NCBI GenBank assembly: GCA_030154445.1
Contig: JAGUQW010000005.1
Location: 1 to 40,400 of the forward strand
From: Spirochaetota bacterium
Lineage (GTDB): Bacteria; Spirochaetota; Brevinematia; Brevinematales; Brevinemataceae
DNA: 40,400 nucleotides
Direction: 5' to 3'
Part shown: one piece after another, positions 29,247 to 37,671 of the stretch
Layout of the letters: every line of letters begins with the position of its first letter
Numbering within the stretch: position 1 is the first letter of the stretch
The notes under the pieces: generated by a model
Told to the model about the DNA's origin: nothing
The model's database searches: none
Seen by the model: the letters and a program-made list of their open reading frames with translations, nothing else
Translations under genes and position numbers: made by a program

Positions 29247-29618
29247 TTATTTAATTTCTACTACAGCACCTGCAGCTTTAAGTTTTTCTGCAATTTGATC
29301 AGCTTCAGCTTGTTCAATATCAGCTTTAAGAGGAGTAGCTCCTTTACTTTCAGCCATTTCTTTAGCTTCTTTAAGTCCAAGACCTGTGAGTTCACGGATA
29401 GCTTTTATAACTTCGATCTTGCTTGTGCCAGGATCTGTAACAAATACAGATACAGTTGTAGATGCTGCATCTCCAGCATCTCCAGCTCCAGCTGCTGGTG
29501 CAGCTGCTACAGTTGCTTGCACATCAAATTCAACTTCAATTTTTTTACGAAGGTCATTTAATTCAAGAACAGTTAGATCTTTAATTAAATCAAATACTTT
29601 AGTTACGTTATCAGCCAT
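29247..29618 (-). CDS. rplL: 50S ribosomal protein L7/L12
   Basis: Stalk protein recruiting translational GTPases. The N-terminal dimerisation domain, an Ala/Gly-rich hinge (AAAPAAGAGDAGDAA, about residues 37-51) and the C-terminal domain with KIEVIKAIRELTGLGLKEAK are in order. The length is 123 aa. TAGGAGAAAAAA precedes the ATG. It follows rplJ by 89 bases. Confidence 0.98.
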   Translation of the reverse strand: MADNVTKVFDLIKDLTVLELNDLRKKIEVEFDVQATVAAAPAAGAGDAGDAASTTVSVFVTDPGTSKIEVIKAIRELTGLGLKEAKEMAESKGATPLKADIEQAEADQIAEKLKAAGAVVEIK

Positions 29619-29635
29619 TTTTTTCTCCTATGATG

Positions 29636-29655
29636 TAGAAAGTTTCAACTTTCTA
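29636..29655 (-). other. Hairpin just upstream of the rplL ribosome-binding site
   Basis: TAGAAAGTT (29636-29644) and AACTTTCTA (29647-29655) form a perfect inverted repeat in the 89-bp rplJ-rplL spacer, ending about 8 bases before the GGAG of rplL. It could influence rplL translation, which must exceed that of rplJ severalfold, or serve in mRNA processing. Confidence 0.45.
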
Positions 29656-29707
29656 TGGGGTATTACACTAAAATCACATCTTTTAGTTAAAAGGTAATTT
29701 ATTATTA

Positions 29708-30199
29708 TTAAGCCTGTTCTTTTTTATTCGCAAGAGCTTCTAAAGTTCCATTGAACATTGAAATCACAGAATTCATTCCACCAGCGATCATAGCGATAAT
29801 CTCAATACGACCTGGTAGTTTTGAAAGTTCAATGATTTCCGCTTGAGCATATTCAGTTTTTGCTACGACACCAGCTTTAAATCCAAAAAATTGATTTTCT
29901 TTTGCAAAATTACCTAATACTCTAAGAGTAGCCATTGCATCTTCTTTTCCAAGGACAATCATAGTTGATTCTTTAAGATGATCATCCATACTTGTGATTT
30001 TATTTTCATGCAAAGCATGTTTTAGAAGACGATTTTTTATAACTTGAGCTTTTGAATTGACTGCAAATAATTTTCTACGAAGATCATTCATATTAGCTAC
30101 AGACAATCCCTGAAAAGAACAAACCGCAAAACCATCAGCTTCAGCAATATCTTTAACAAGAACTTTTGTTAATTCAATTTTATCTGCTTTTTTTAACAT
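29708..30199 (-). CDS. rplJ: 50S ribosomal protein L10
   Basis: Base of the L7/L12 stalk. The N-terminal part has LRRKLFAVNSKAQVIKNRLL, and the C-terminal helix that binds L7/L12 dimers follows (NSVISMFNGTLEALANKK). The length, 163 aa, is near the usual 165-175. It lies 10 bases after rplA. In E. coli L10 represses its own mRNA; no such leader was identified here. Confidence 0.97.
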   Translation of the reverse strand: MLKKADKIELTKVLVKDIAEADGFAVCSFQGLSVANMNDLRRKLFAVNSKAQVIKNRLLKHALHENKITSMDDHLKESTMIVLGKEDAMATLRVLGNFAKENQFFGFKAGVVAKTEYAQAEIIELSKLPGRIEIIAMIAGGMNSVISMFNGTLEALANKKEQA

Positions 30200-30209
30200 T
30201 ATTTTTCTC

Positions 30210-30923
30210 CTACACTGTCACTTTTTTATAATCAATACTTATAGAAGGACCCATTGTAGAAGTGAGTGATAATGACTTAATGTATTCACCTTTCAAATCA
30301 CTTGGTTTATTTCTTATAATCAATTGATGAACAGCTAAGATATTTTCAGTCAATTCTTGCTCTGTTTTAGAACCTTTACCAACAACAATATGAAAGTTAC
30401 CAGTTTTATCTCCACGAATTTCGATTTTACCAGCTTTAAATTCTTTAACAACACGATCGATTTCTAGCGTTACATTTCCTGTTTTAGGAGAAGGCATTAA
30501 TTTGCGTCTACCTAAACCAGATGCAACAACTGCCAAACGAGGCATCATATCAGGTGTTGCTACAACAGCATCAAAATCAAACCAACCACCTTTGATTTTT
30601 TGAATAAGATCATCTGAACCAATAAAATCTGCTCCAGCAGTTTTCGCACTTGTAGCATGCTCACCTTCAGCAAAAACAAGAACTTTTACTTCTTTACCAA
30701 CATTATGAGGCATTACTAAAGTATCGCGAATACTATGTTTTTGCTTAATATTAAGATTGTAATGTAATTCAATAGTCTCATCAAATTTTGCATTAGCAAG
30801 TTCTTTTATCATTTTTGTCGCATCTTCCAAATTATAAGTTTGAAGTAAATCAAACTTTGTAATATTTTCTAATTGACGTTTTGTTCCTTTATAACGGACA
30901 CCGTTATGAATAAGTGTACCCAT
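30210..30923 (-). CDS. rplA: 50S ribosomal protein L1
   Basis: Mobile L1-stalk protein at the E site. MPHNVGKEVKVLVFAEGEH, MPSPKTGNVT, RGDKTGNFHIVVGK and GPSISIDYKKV are family motifs. The start at 30923 (MGTLIHNGVRYKG, 237 aa) has GGAGG six bases upstream and follows the rplK stop by one base. A longer ORF from 30974 would overlap rplK and is not supported. Confidence 0.96.
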   Translation of the reverse strand: MGTLIHNGVRYKGTKRQLENITKFDLLQTYNLEDATKMIKELANAKFDETIELHYNLNIKQKHSIRDTLVMPHNVGKEVKVLVFAEGEHATSAKTAGADFIGSDDLIQKIKGGWFDFDAVVATPDMMPRLAVVASGLGRRKLMPSPKTGNVTLEIDRVVKEFKAGKIEIRGDKTGNFHIVVGKGSKTEQELTENILAVHQLIIRNKPSDLKGEYIKSLSLTSTMGPSISIDYKKVTV

Positions 30924-30924
30924 A

Positions 30925-31359
30925 TTAAGCCTCCGTCTCAACGCCCATATTTCTTGCAGTTCCTTCAATAACACGCATTGCTGCTTCTATTGTGAATGCA
31001 TTCAAATCAGGCATTTTAAGTTCAGCAATCTTACGTACTTGTTCTTTTGTAAGAGTGCCAACTTTGTTTTTATTAGGCTCAGAAGACCCTTTCGGAATTC
31101 CAAGCTCTTTAAGGATAAGATTTGACGCTGGGGGGGTTTTTAATACGAATGAAAAAGTTCTATCTGCATAGATAGTAACTTCAACAGGTATTACAAACCC
31201 ACCTTTATCCTTTGTAGCATTATTAAACTGAGTACAAAAATCCATCAACTTAATTCCCTTTGGTCCTAAAGCGGTACCAACAGGAGGAGCAGGATTTGCC
31301 TGCCCAGCTGGAATTTGAAGTTTAACAACACTAGTGACTTTAGCATTAGGGGCTGCCAT
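30925..31359 (-). CDS. rplK: 50S ribosomal protein L11
   Basis: GTPase-centre protein. [39 protein letters not shown] and the C-terminal rRNA-binding GTARNMGVE are diagnostic. The length of 144 aa is typical. It lies 77 bases downstream of nusG. Confidence 0.98.
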   Translation of the reverse strand: MAAPNAKVTSVVKLQIPAGQANPAPPVGTALGPKGIKLMDFCTQFNNATKDKGGFVIPVEVTIYADRTFSFVLKTPPASNLILKELGIPKGSSEPNKNKVGTLTKEQVRKIAELKMPDLNAFTIEAAMRVIEGTARNMGVETEA

Positions 31360-31436
31360 ATATAAAACTCCCAGATTTATCTCATTTTTTTATAATTAGA
31401 TAATAGTAGAAGCTCCTATACTAATTACAAAAAAAT

Positions 31437-32006
31437 TTAGTTTATTTTTGTTACTTGTTTATATTCTAATTCAACAGGTGTCATACGACCAAACATCTCT
31501 ACAGAGATCACAAGTGTGCCTTTTTCACCATAAATTTCACCAACAACACCATCAAAATCTTTGAAAGCACCATCATTAATACGAACTTTTTCACCAATTT
31601 CCCAAATACTATTAATATTAGATTCATAACCTTTATTAGCTATGTCGCCTGTTTTTTCAAAAATATTTCTAACTTCTTCAAAACTAAGTGGCGCAGGTTT
31701 TCTATTTCCACCACCAGCTGTCAAAAACATCCCCACACCACCAATATTTCTAATATCGGCATAAACAGATTTCCAAGCCATTTCATCTTCAGGAAGATCT
31801 AATTCTGCTAACACATAACCTGGATACATTTTTTGTTTCTGAATAACTTTTTTATTTCTTTTTTCAACAATAATATCTTCTTCTGGAACACGCACATCAA
31901 TAAGCACATCTCTAAGCGTGCCTCCATTCTTTTTTTCAAGCAAACGAGAATGAACTTTATTTTCAAATCCTGTTTGAACCTGAATTACAAACCAACCTCT
32001 CGCCAT
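31437..32006 (-). CDS. nusG: Transcription termination/antitermination factor NusG
   Basis: Elongation factor bridging RNA polymerase with S10 or Rho. The NGN domain opens with RGWFVIQVQTGFENKVHSRL and has YPGYVLAELDLPEDE. The KOW domain is EKVRINDGAFKDFDGVVGE. The length is 189 aa. Its ATG overlaps the secE stop as TAATG, so translation is probably coupled. Confidence 0.97.
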   Translation of the reverse strand: MARGWFVIQVQTGFENKVHSRLLEKKNGGTLRDVLIDVRVPEEDIIVEKRNKKVIQKQKMYPGYVLAELDLPEDEMAWKSVYADIRNIGGVGMFLTAGGGNRKPAPLSFEEVRNIFEKTGDIANKGYESNINSIWEIGEKVRINDGAFKDFDGVVGEIYGEKGTLVISVEMFGRMTPVELEYKQVTKIN

Positions 32007-32188
32007 TACTTCATCAACTCTTGAAGCCCTAAACGTGATATCACGTCAACTCCAAATAAAATTCCTGAGAAAATCACCACAAAAATACATGTGGCAATAG
32101 TAGCACGCACAACTTCATCTTTTGTTGGCCAAGTAACCTTGCGTAGTTCTTCGAAAGAACCTTTAATCATCTCTACAATGTTTGCCAT
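32006..32188 (-). CDS. secE: Preprotein translocase subunit SecE
   Basis: A 60-aa protein with the conserved amphipathic segment FEELRKVTWPTKDEVVRAT followed by one membrane helix (about residues 30-50). This is the short single-helix form of SecE. It partners SecY (4832-6121). AAGGTG precedes the ATG. It lies between tRNA-Trp and nusG as in many bacteria. Confidence 0.96.
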   Translation of the reverse strand: MANIVEMIKGSFEELRKVTWPTKDEVVRATIATCIFVVIFSGILFGVDVISRLGLQELMK

Positions 32189-32236
32189 ATTACACCTTAC
32201 ATCTATTTTTATCGCACATTAACTCAAGTGAAAACT

Positions 32237-32309
32237 CAGGGTAGGGGGGACTCGAACCCACAACACACGGTTTTGGAGACCGTTGCTCTACCATTGGAGC
32301 TACTACCCT
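32237..32309 (-). tRNA. tRNA-Trp (CCA)
   Basis: A 73-nt cloverleaf on the minus strand. Acceptor AGGGTAG pairs with CTACCCT, with G as discriminator. The D stem is GCTC/GAGC. The anticodon stem ACGGT/ACCGT encloses loop CTCCAAA, giving anticodon CCA. The T loop is TTCGAGT. No CCA end is encoded. Confidence 0.97.
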
Positions 32310-32321
32310 AGATATATAAAA

Positions 32322-32477
32322 TTACTTTATTTCTTTGTGAATTGTATGCTTACGTTCACGAGAACAATACTTTTTGAGTTCAAGTTTTGTTCTCTCTTGA
32401 ACCATTTTTTTCGTTTTAGTTGTTGTATAATTACGCTCTGCGCAACTTTCACATTCTAATGTAACAATTAATGACAT
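32322..32477 (-). CDS. rpmG: 50S ribosomal protein L33
   Basis: A 51-aa protein: [20 protein letters not shown] with the CESC pair, then [18 protein letters not shown]. The N-terminal CxxC is kept, and only one Cys is seen in the second half (YCSRER). Its position between tRNA-Thr and tRNA-Trp is common in bacteria. AGGAG (AAAGGAGC) lies before the ATG. Confidence 0.95.
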   Translation of the reverse strand: MSLIVTLECESCAERNYTTTKTKKMVQERTKLELKKYCSRERKHTIHKEIK

Positions 32478-32500
32478 AATAAGCTCCTTTATTAAGTACT

Positions 32501-32573
<73 letters not shown>

Positions 32574-32612
32574 ATTCTTAAAATTAATCTACAAGAATAG
32601 ACTTTGGTAAAA

Positions 32613-32641
32613 ATTATACATGATTTTCACTAAAATGTCAA
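32613..32641 (-). promoter_or_regulatory. Consensus sigma-70 promoter upstream of tRNA-Thr
   Basis: TTGACA (32636-32641) and TATAAT (32613-32618) are separated by exactly 17 bases on the minus strand, a perfect consensus. The expected start is about 33 bases before tRNA-Thr. It probably drives the tRNA-rpmG-secE-nusG-r-protein-rpoBC transcript. Confidence 0.92.
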
Positions 32642-32686
32642 TCATTTTAAAAAAAAATTCACAGTACTGCACTTGCATTACAATAC

Positions 32687-32715
32687 TTGTGTTTAGATAT
32701 TTTTTATTATATAAT
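32687..32715 (+). promoter_or_regulatory. Probable promoter of the Nudix gene
   Basis: TTGTGT (32687-32692), a 17-base spacer and TATAAT (32710-32715), about 50 bases before the ATG at 32764. The -10 is perfect and the -35 matches TTGACA at three of six positions. The surroundings are extremely AT-rich, so chance matches are possible. Confidence 0.5.
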
Positions 32716-32763
32716 TAAAATAAAAAATATATTATTATTATATATATTTATAAAGAGTGTTCC

Positions 32764-33369
32764 ATGATTAGAAGTTTTACCCCACAAGATATACCTGATT
32801 TTCCTAATATAAAAATATTATCTCACACTAAAAACAAAATATCCAAAGATTATTTATTAATAGAAAGACCACCTTTCATCTCTGTATTTATCAACATTGA
32901 CAATCAATACGGTATTTTTATAGAACAATATAGACCTATTATTGATAAGATTACGCTAGAAATACCTATGGGGAAAATAGAAAAATTCGATTTATCTATA
33001 GAAAGTGCATTAATTAGAGAATTACAAGAAGAGTGTAATTTGTTTTTAGGAGAAGAATCTTCATTTTTATTAGTAAAAAATATCAACACAAAAGCTATAG
33101 AAAAACTAAGCTTTACGAATTGTGTCATAACAGCAGAAACCCCGAACTATCTTAGTCCAGGGTTTTCAACATCTCAACAGTATCCTTTTTTGATATCTCT
33201 ATCAAGCTCATCCAAGAATATTTCTCATATTTTTGACGATTATATACTTTTTTCTCAAGAAACAGATCTAAAAGTACATCTAAAAAAATTAAATCAAGGA
33301 TTATTCTATCAATTAGATGGTCTAAGTCGTTATTATTTGATCAGTTTTTTGTATCAACAAAGCTTATAA
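32764..33369 (+). CDS. Nudix hydrolase, ADP-ribose pyrophosphatase-like
   Basis: A 201-aa cytoplasmic protein. The Nudix box is visible as MGKI...RELQEECNL (about residues 76-100), with the catalytic REL-x-EE core intact. It departs from the GX5EX7REUXEEXGU pattern: Asp replaces the first Glu, the loop has one extra residue, and Cys-Asn stands where x-Gly is usual. The preceding ITLEIPMGKI recalls ADP-ribose pyrophosphatases, which hydrolyse nucleoside diphosphates linked to another moiety. The substrate cannot be fixed from sequence. Its 3' end overlaps the convergent cyclo-ligase gene by 16 bases. Confidence 0.8.
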   Translation: MIRSFTPQDIPDFPNIKILSHTKNKISKDYLLIERPPFISVFINIDNQYGIFIEQYRPIIDKITLEIPMGKIEKFDLSIESALIRELQEECNLFLGEESSFLLVKNINTKAIEKLSFTNCVITAETPNYLSPGFSTSQQYPFLISLSSSSKNISHIFDDYILFSQETDLKVHLKKLNQGLFYQLDGLSRYYLISFLYQQSL

Positions 33370-33899
33370 ATTTTTTTGTTTGTTAGTATTACATCCATAG
33401 AAATATCATACTTATCTTTAGGTAATACATCCAACATATCTTCTTCATAACATACTCCTATTTTTAAGATAGGTGATGTTTTACAGAAAAATCTATCATA
33501 AAAACCCATTCCATAACCCAATCGAACACCTTGTTTATCAAAAGCCAAACCAGGTACAAAAATAACATCTATTACTCCCCTATATTCTAAAGTCATAGGT
33601 TCTAAAATATCAAATTTTCCCTGTTTGAGATCATCATAAGTATTAAAAAAACAAAAAATCATTTTTGTAGAAGAAATTACTTTGGGTAATAATACTTGAA
33701 TATTGTTAGCCCAAGCATATTCCCACAAAAGTGTTAAATCCAATTCATTTTTGATAGGATAATAAAACGCTACTACAGAATTTGTTACTAAAAAATTCCT
33801 AGATAACAAAGAAATTTGCTGTTTGGCATCAATAATAGTATTATTATTTTTAGATATACGTTGATTGAGAAATGTTGATCTTAGTTGATTTTTGTTCAT
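33354..33899 (-). CDS. 5-formyltetrahydrofolate cyclo-ligase
   Basis: Converts 5-formyl-THF to 5,10-methenyl-THF with ATP (folate one-carbon pool). YYPIKNELDLTLLWEYAW, VLLPKV and IDVIFVPGLAFDKQGVRLGY followed by GMGFYDRF are the family's folate- and ATP-binding signatures. The length of 181 aa is normal. The N-terminus overlaps the upstream UVR-motif gene by 50 bases, which suggests co-transcription. GGA stands about 8 bases before the ATG. Confidence 0.92.
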   Translation of the reverse strand: MNKNQLRSTFLNQRISKNNNTIIDAKQQISLLSRNFLVTNSVVAFYYPIKNELDLTLLWEYAWANNIQVLLPKVISSTKMIFCFFNTYDDLKQGKFDILEPMTLEYRGVIDVIFVPGLAFDKQGVRLGYGMGFYDRFFCKTSPILKIGVCYEEDMLDVLPKDKYDISMDVILTNKKIYKLC

Positions 33900-34425
33900 T
33901 AGTCAATCCATTAACATTATATTCATCCGTATGACATTCAAATTTTTCTTTGAGTACTGCAGCATCTTCATATCTTTCTTCATCCACAGCTAAAATCATA
34001 TCTTGAATAACATTTTTAATCTGAATAGATTTTTGAAATTGCTCAGCTTGATCAATTAACTCCGATACTAATAACTCATGCTCTGTATCTACAGCGTAAT
34101 CAAGTATTAATAATGATTTATCCAAAAAGATTGGTATATTATTTTTCAATGCATAGAGTAAACCTTCTTCCCATGTATCATAATCATTTGATTCTAAAGT
34201 GTGTAATATAGCTTTCATCTGTCTATTATCTTTAGATAAAATACAAAAATTTTGATTTGTATCTTCATTATAATTGTAAATACTATATTCATTTTTTAAT
34301 TCATTACATAGCTCTTGTACAAATTTGTTTGTTATTTTTTGATAAAAAGCACCTTCTGAAGTTTGAAAACACACGATAAAGTTAGAATCTTCAGAGATGA
34401 TATTCATATATTCTATAAGAATCAT
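33850..34425 (-). CDS. Hypothetical protein with C-terminal UVR-like motif
   Basis: A 191-aa acidic protein without signal peptide or membrane segments. The first 110 residues are not recognised. Around residues 145-170, VIQDMILAVDEERYEDAAVL followed by KEKF resembles the UVR motif found in UvrB, UvrC, McsA and some nucleases, where it is a protein-protein contact helix pair. A relation to the bifunctional-nuclease/UVR group is possible but not supported by clear motifs. GAGGAAAAT precedes the ATG at 34425. It sits between an unrecognised 567-aa gene and the cyclo-ligase gene. Confidence 0.65.
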   Translation of the reverse strand: MILIEYMNIISEDSNFIVCFQTSEGAFYQKITNKFVQELCNELKNEYSIYNYNEDTNQNFCILSKDNRQMKAILHTLESNDYDTWEEGLLYALKNNIPIFLDKSLLILDYAVDTEHELLVSELIDQAEQFQKSIQIKNVIQDMILAVDEERYEDAAVLKEKFECHTDEYNVNGLTNEQKSTKINISQSTYI

Positions 34426-34540
34426 ATTTTCCTCTTAAATATTATTTAGAATTTTTAGGTATAATATTAACAATTTTAATAAAATTCTTAATATTCCTTA
34501 ATACTGATAATATATTAGAGCCCCTTTAATTGATTTTATA

Positions 34541-36244
34541 TTATTTATTCATTATTATATTTGGTAAAACTTGCATTTCTGTCACTTTTCCATTTAAGCC
34601 TGATAAATCAGAATGTTTTAGTAACCACACAACAGCAGCAATATATTCCTGTGCAGATTTGAATATTTCTTTTACAGTTTTTCTGTACAATATTTTAGAT
34701 TCTGCACTTATAGCATCCAAAAGTATTTCATTCCAATTACCAACCATTTCTTTAGAGGTGCCTTCAGAAGTAATAATTTGTGTTAACAAAATATCAAATT
34801 GTTCAAATACCGATAAAAGATTCTGTCTTACCATAAATGAATTACGAGATAATTCTTTTTCTTGTTTGTCACTATATTTTTTTTCACCTTTAACATTCTC
34901 TACTATTACTATCGTTCGTAATAAACGTAAATAATCATTTACTAACTCATAAAATTTATGTAATTGATTAGTTAACATTTTGATTTCTTTTTTAGCATCA
35001 AAGCGTCCTGTTTTACCACCAGGAACAACATAAAAATTCATCTCATTCCATAGGTTATACTCTTTATCAAAATAATCCACCAATACATAAGCATAAAACA
35101 ACTGATCTGTTGGAGAAAAGAGAGAGCGTAGATCTTTTGTATCTTCAAAAGATGTTAAATACTGCTTAAAATCAATTCTTTCTGCAATAAACATTGACCC
35201 GTTTTTAACAATTTCTGATGGAAATATTCCCAATTCATTACTCTCATCCTCTTCAGGTACATCTAGAAAACCTTTCTGTTCATAAAATATTTTTAACTCA
35301 GTACTCAATTGACCTATTTTTACAATAGAATTTGAAGTAAGATTCAAAAATTCTTCCAATGTTTGTGGTGTTTTCTTATTGTTGTATCTTACTAAATAGT
35401 AATTAACTAATTCTTCAAGCCAAATATACCACTCTATCCATATTAAGAAAAAAACATCATCTATTTTTTTTCTTGTATAACTAAGGTTAATTTTTTGCTT
35501 GAAAAAAATTTCATATTGTTCTGCTATCAAATGAACTGCCATTTGCATATATTTGTAATAAGTATAAAAAGTATATAAGCGACTATATATTAATTTCAAA
35601 TATGTTTCAGATTTATTTACAGATGCAGGCATCGTGTTTTTTAAATCTTCAAACCATTGATCATCAAGCATATGATAAGTATGATACGCTAATTCATATT
35701 CATAAAGTAACTGTTGTTGAGCTATATACTCTCGGAAATCTAAAGATTCTTTTGTTGTTGTTTTAAAAACAGGGTCTAATATAACTTTTAAAACAGATAC
35801 ATCTACATAAACTTTTTTTAAAGTCATATCTGTAAATTTTTGAGAAAAAATTGTTGCTCTAAAATTAAAAATATTTGCAAATGTGCATGTCAAACGCACT
35901 AAGAAAACATGAAAATTGGAAACTTGCTTCTTTCCTTTTTGAGATTTTTTTTGTGTTGTACCTTTAGACATACTAACTTGAGCTTGTGTACTACTAAAAG
36001 GATTTGAACTTTCTCTATTAGGTCTTATATTATGTTCTTCAATTTTCACAATATCCTGCAATTTATTTGGTTTACTAGAATTCAGATTTGGATTTTGATT
36101 TGAATTAAAAGTATTATGATCCATTGAAACAACTTTTCCACCAACAGATTGGAATTTTTTAAATAGGTCTTTTTTTACATCACCATCCATATCTGTAATA
36201 TTTAATCTTGATTTGATCTTATCTGATTTATTTTGTTCTTTCAT
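34541..36244 (-). CDS. Unrecognised 567-aa protein
   Basis: Not recognised. It opens with a hydrophilic region of about 110 residues rich in Asn, Ser and Lys (MKEQNKSDKIKSRLN, DLFKKFQSVGGKVV), probably disordered apart from a short helix. Residues about 115-560 look mainly helical and are rich in Tyr, Phe and Leu (for example YTFYTYYKYMQMAVHLIAEQ). No signal peptide, no clear membrane helix and no catalytic motif were seen. GGG precedes the ATG at short distance. It lies 42 bases downstream of the PmbA-like gene and is probably in the same transcript. It could be a lineage-specific cytoplasmic scaffold protein; that is a guess. Confidence 0.75.
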   Translation of the reverse strand: MKEQNKSDKIKSRLNITDMDGDVKKDLFKKFQSVGGKVVSMDHNTFNSNQNPNLNSSKPNKLQDIVKIEEHNIRPNRESSNPFSSTQAQVSMSKGTTQKKSQKGKKQVSNFHVFLVRLTCTFANIFNFRATIFSQKFTDMTLKKVYVDVSVLKVILDPVFKTTTKESLDFREYIAQQQLLYEYELAYHTYHMLDDQWFEDLKNTMPASVNKSETYLKLIYSRLYTFYTYYKYMQMAVHLIAEQYEIFFKQKINLSYTRKKIDDVFFLIWIEWYIWLEELVNYYLVRYNNKKTPQTLEEFLNLTSNSIVKIGQLSTELKIFYEQKGFLDVPEEDESNELGIFPSEIVKNGSMFIAERIDFKQYLTSFEDTKDLRSLFSPTDQLFYAYVLVDYFDKEYNLWNEMNFYVVPGGKTGRFDAKKEIKMLTNQLHKFYELVNDYLRLLRTIVIVENVKGEKKYSDKQEKELSRNSFMVRQNLLSVFEQFDILLTQIITSEGTSKEMVGNWNEILLDAISAESKILYRKTVKEIFKSAQEYIAAVVWLLKHSDLSGLNGKVTEMQVLPNIIMNK

Positions 36245-36286
36245 TTTTTTCCCATAATATTAGTATATTTATACTTTTATTTTCTT

Positions 36287-37627
36287 TTATATGTTTTTTG
36301 AGATCATAACACCATCTAATAAAATATGTGGTGTGAATAATGAATTTTCTTTATGGATTTTATTTTCTAACATAGGAATATTTTTTAATAATTCAAAAAC
36401 ATTCCCTGAAAGCATAATATCTTTCACTTTACCTTTGAGTTGACCATTCTCAATTAAATATGCTGTTTCAGCTAATACAGAAAAATCTCCTGCCATCATA
36501 TTAGATTGCCCCTCACCTAAAGACATAATCAACATCAATCCATAATCAACAGAAGCGATCATCTCTTCTAAAGACGAGTCACCTATTCCTAAAATTCTAT
36601 TGGATAATGCTGGAGTAGGCAATGCTAAAGAACTTCTAGAAGCATGACCAGTTGTTTTGGTATTCATTTTTTTTGCAATTGTACAATCATAAATAAAATT
36701 TTTAAATATACCCTTTTCAATAATATTTAATTTTGCTCCTATCGTTCCTTCATCATCAAAAGGTGCTGATGCACCTCCATGATGATAATACGGATCATCA
36801 ATAAAAGTAAACTTTTTATCAAACATCTGCTCATCGACTCTATTGGCAAATAAAGATAATTCTTTGTATAGTGTCTTCCCATTTATAGCTATTTCTATAG
36901 GAGATAATAACATATCGACAGAGGATGGTGCGAAAATAACGGGCATTTTTCCTGTTTTTTTCAAAATAGATGCTTGTCTTGATCTTTCCAATCGTTGTTT
37001 TAATTCTGTCAAAATAAAAGTAAAATCATAATTATCATCATAAAAAGTTTGAGATTCATACATTTCCAAAAAAGACTCATCATCAGCTAATTCAAACAAT
37101 CCACCATAAATTGATAACGAAGAAGTTTCGTATTCTCCCACAAAACCGCTAGTATTATTTAAAAATAATTGAGAACAATTATTTTGTGCTCCTGTAGAGA
37201 CTTTGGCTTGTGGTGCAAATTTTTTAATTTCACTTAATAATTCACCAGAAATATCTTTTAATTCACTTTTATTATACTGTATATTTTTATCACTGTAAAG
37301 CCAATTTATGGTATTATAATTATTATTATCAGGAAGCTCTATATCCAGAGATTCTCCAAAAATCGCTGATTCTTTGGCATTTTTTATCATTATATCTGTA
37401 TGATCAGGATTGTTAACACAAGCATTCCCGACTTTACCATCATCAAAAAGTCGACAATACACAGCAGAATAGGAAACATCATCTATAGAATGTAATTTAT
37501 CAAAATCAAATGCCAAGGACTGTGAATAGGAAACTTGACCAACAACATCACCCTTGTGTATTTTTTGTACAGAATCTTGAACTGCTTTTTTCACTGTATT
37601 TTCATGTTTGTATATACGATTGATCAC
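36287..37627 (-). CDS. pmbA: PmbA/TldE-like metalloprotease-family protein
   Basis: A member of the TldD/PmbA (U62) family, which with TldD acts on peptides such as microcin precursors and CcdA. The HExxxH zinc motif of TldD is absent, as in PmbA/TldE. PFDDEGTIGAKLNIIEKG, then CTIAKKMNTKTTGHA and GDFSVLAETAYLIENGQL match PmbA positions. The most likely start is the GTG at 37627, four bases after GGAGG; it gives 446 aa, the usual PmbA length. The ATG at 37720 would overlap the upstream gene by 49 bases and add 31 unrelated residues. No tldD gene is in the window. Confidence 0.87.
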   Translation of the reverse strand: MINRIYKHENTVKKAVQDSVQKIHKGDVVGQVSYSQSLAFDFDKLHSIDDVSYSAVYCRLFDDGKVGNACVNNPDHTDIMIKNAKESAIFGESLDIELPDNNNYNTINWLYSDKNIQYNKSELKDISGELLSEIKKFAPQAKVSTGAQNNCSQLFLNNTSGFVGEYETSSLSIYGGLFELADDESFLEMYESQTFYDDNYDFTFILTELKQRLERSRQASILKKTGKMPVIFAPSSVDMLLSPIEIAINGKTLYKELSLFANRVDEQMFDKKFTFIDDPYYHHGGASAPFDDEGTIGAKLNIIEKGIFKNFIYDCTIAKKMNTKTTGHASRSSLALPTPALSNRILGIGDSSLEEMIASVDYGLMLIMSLGEGQSNMMAGDFSVLAETAYLIENGQLKGKVKDIMLSGNVFELLKNIPMLENKIHKENSLFTPHILLDGVMISKNI

Positions 37628-37671
37628 TACTCCTCCCTGGAAATTAATGAATATGTTAGCATTATTTTTTA

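Noticed and set aside
30924-30974. Upstream start for rplA
   Set aside because: It overlaps the end of rplK, while the ATG at 30923 has GGAGG at ideal distance.
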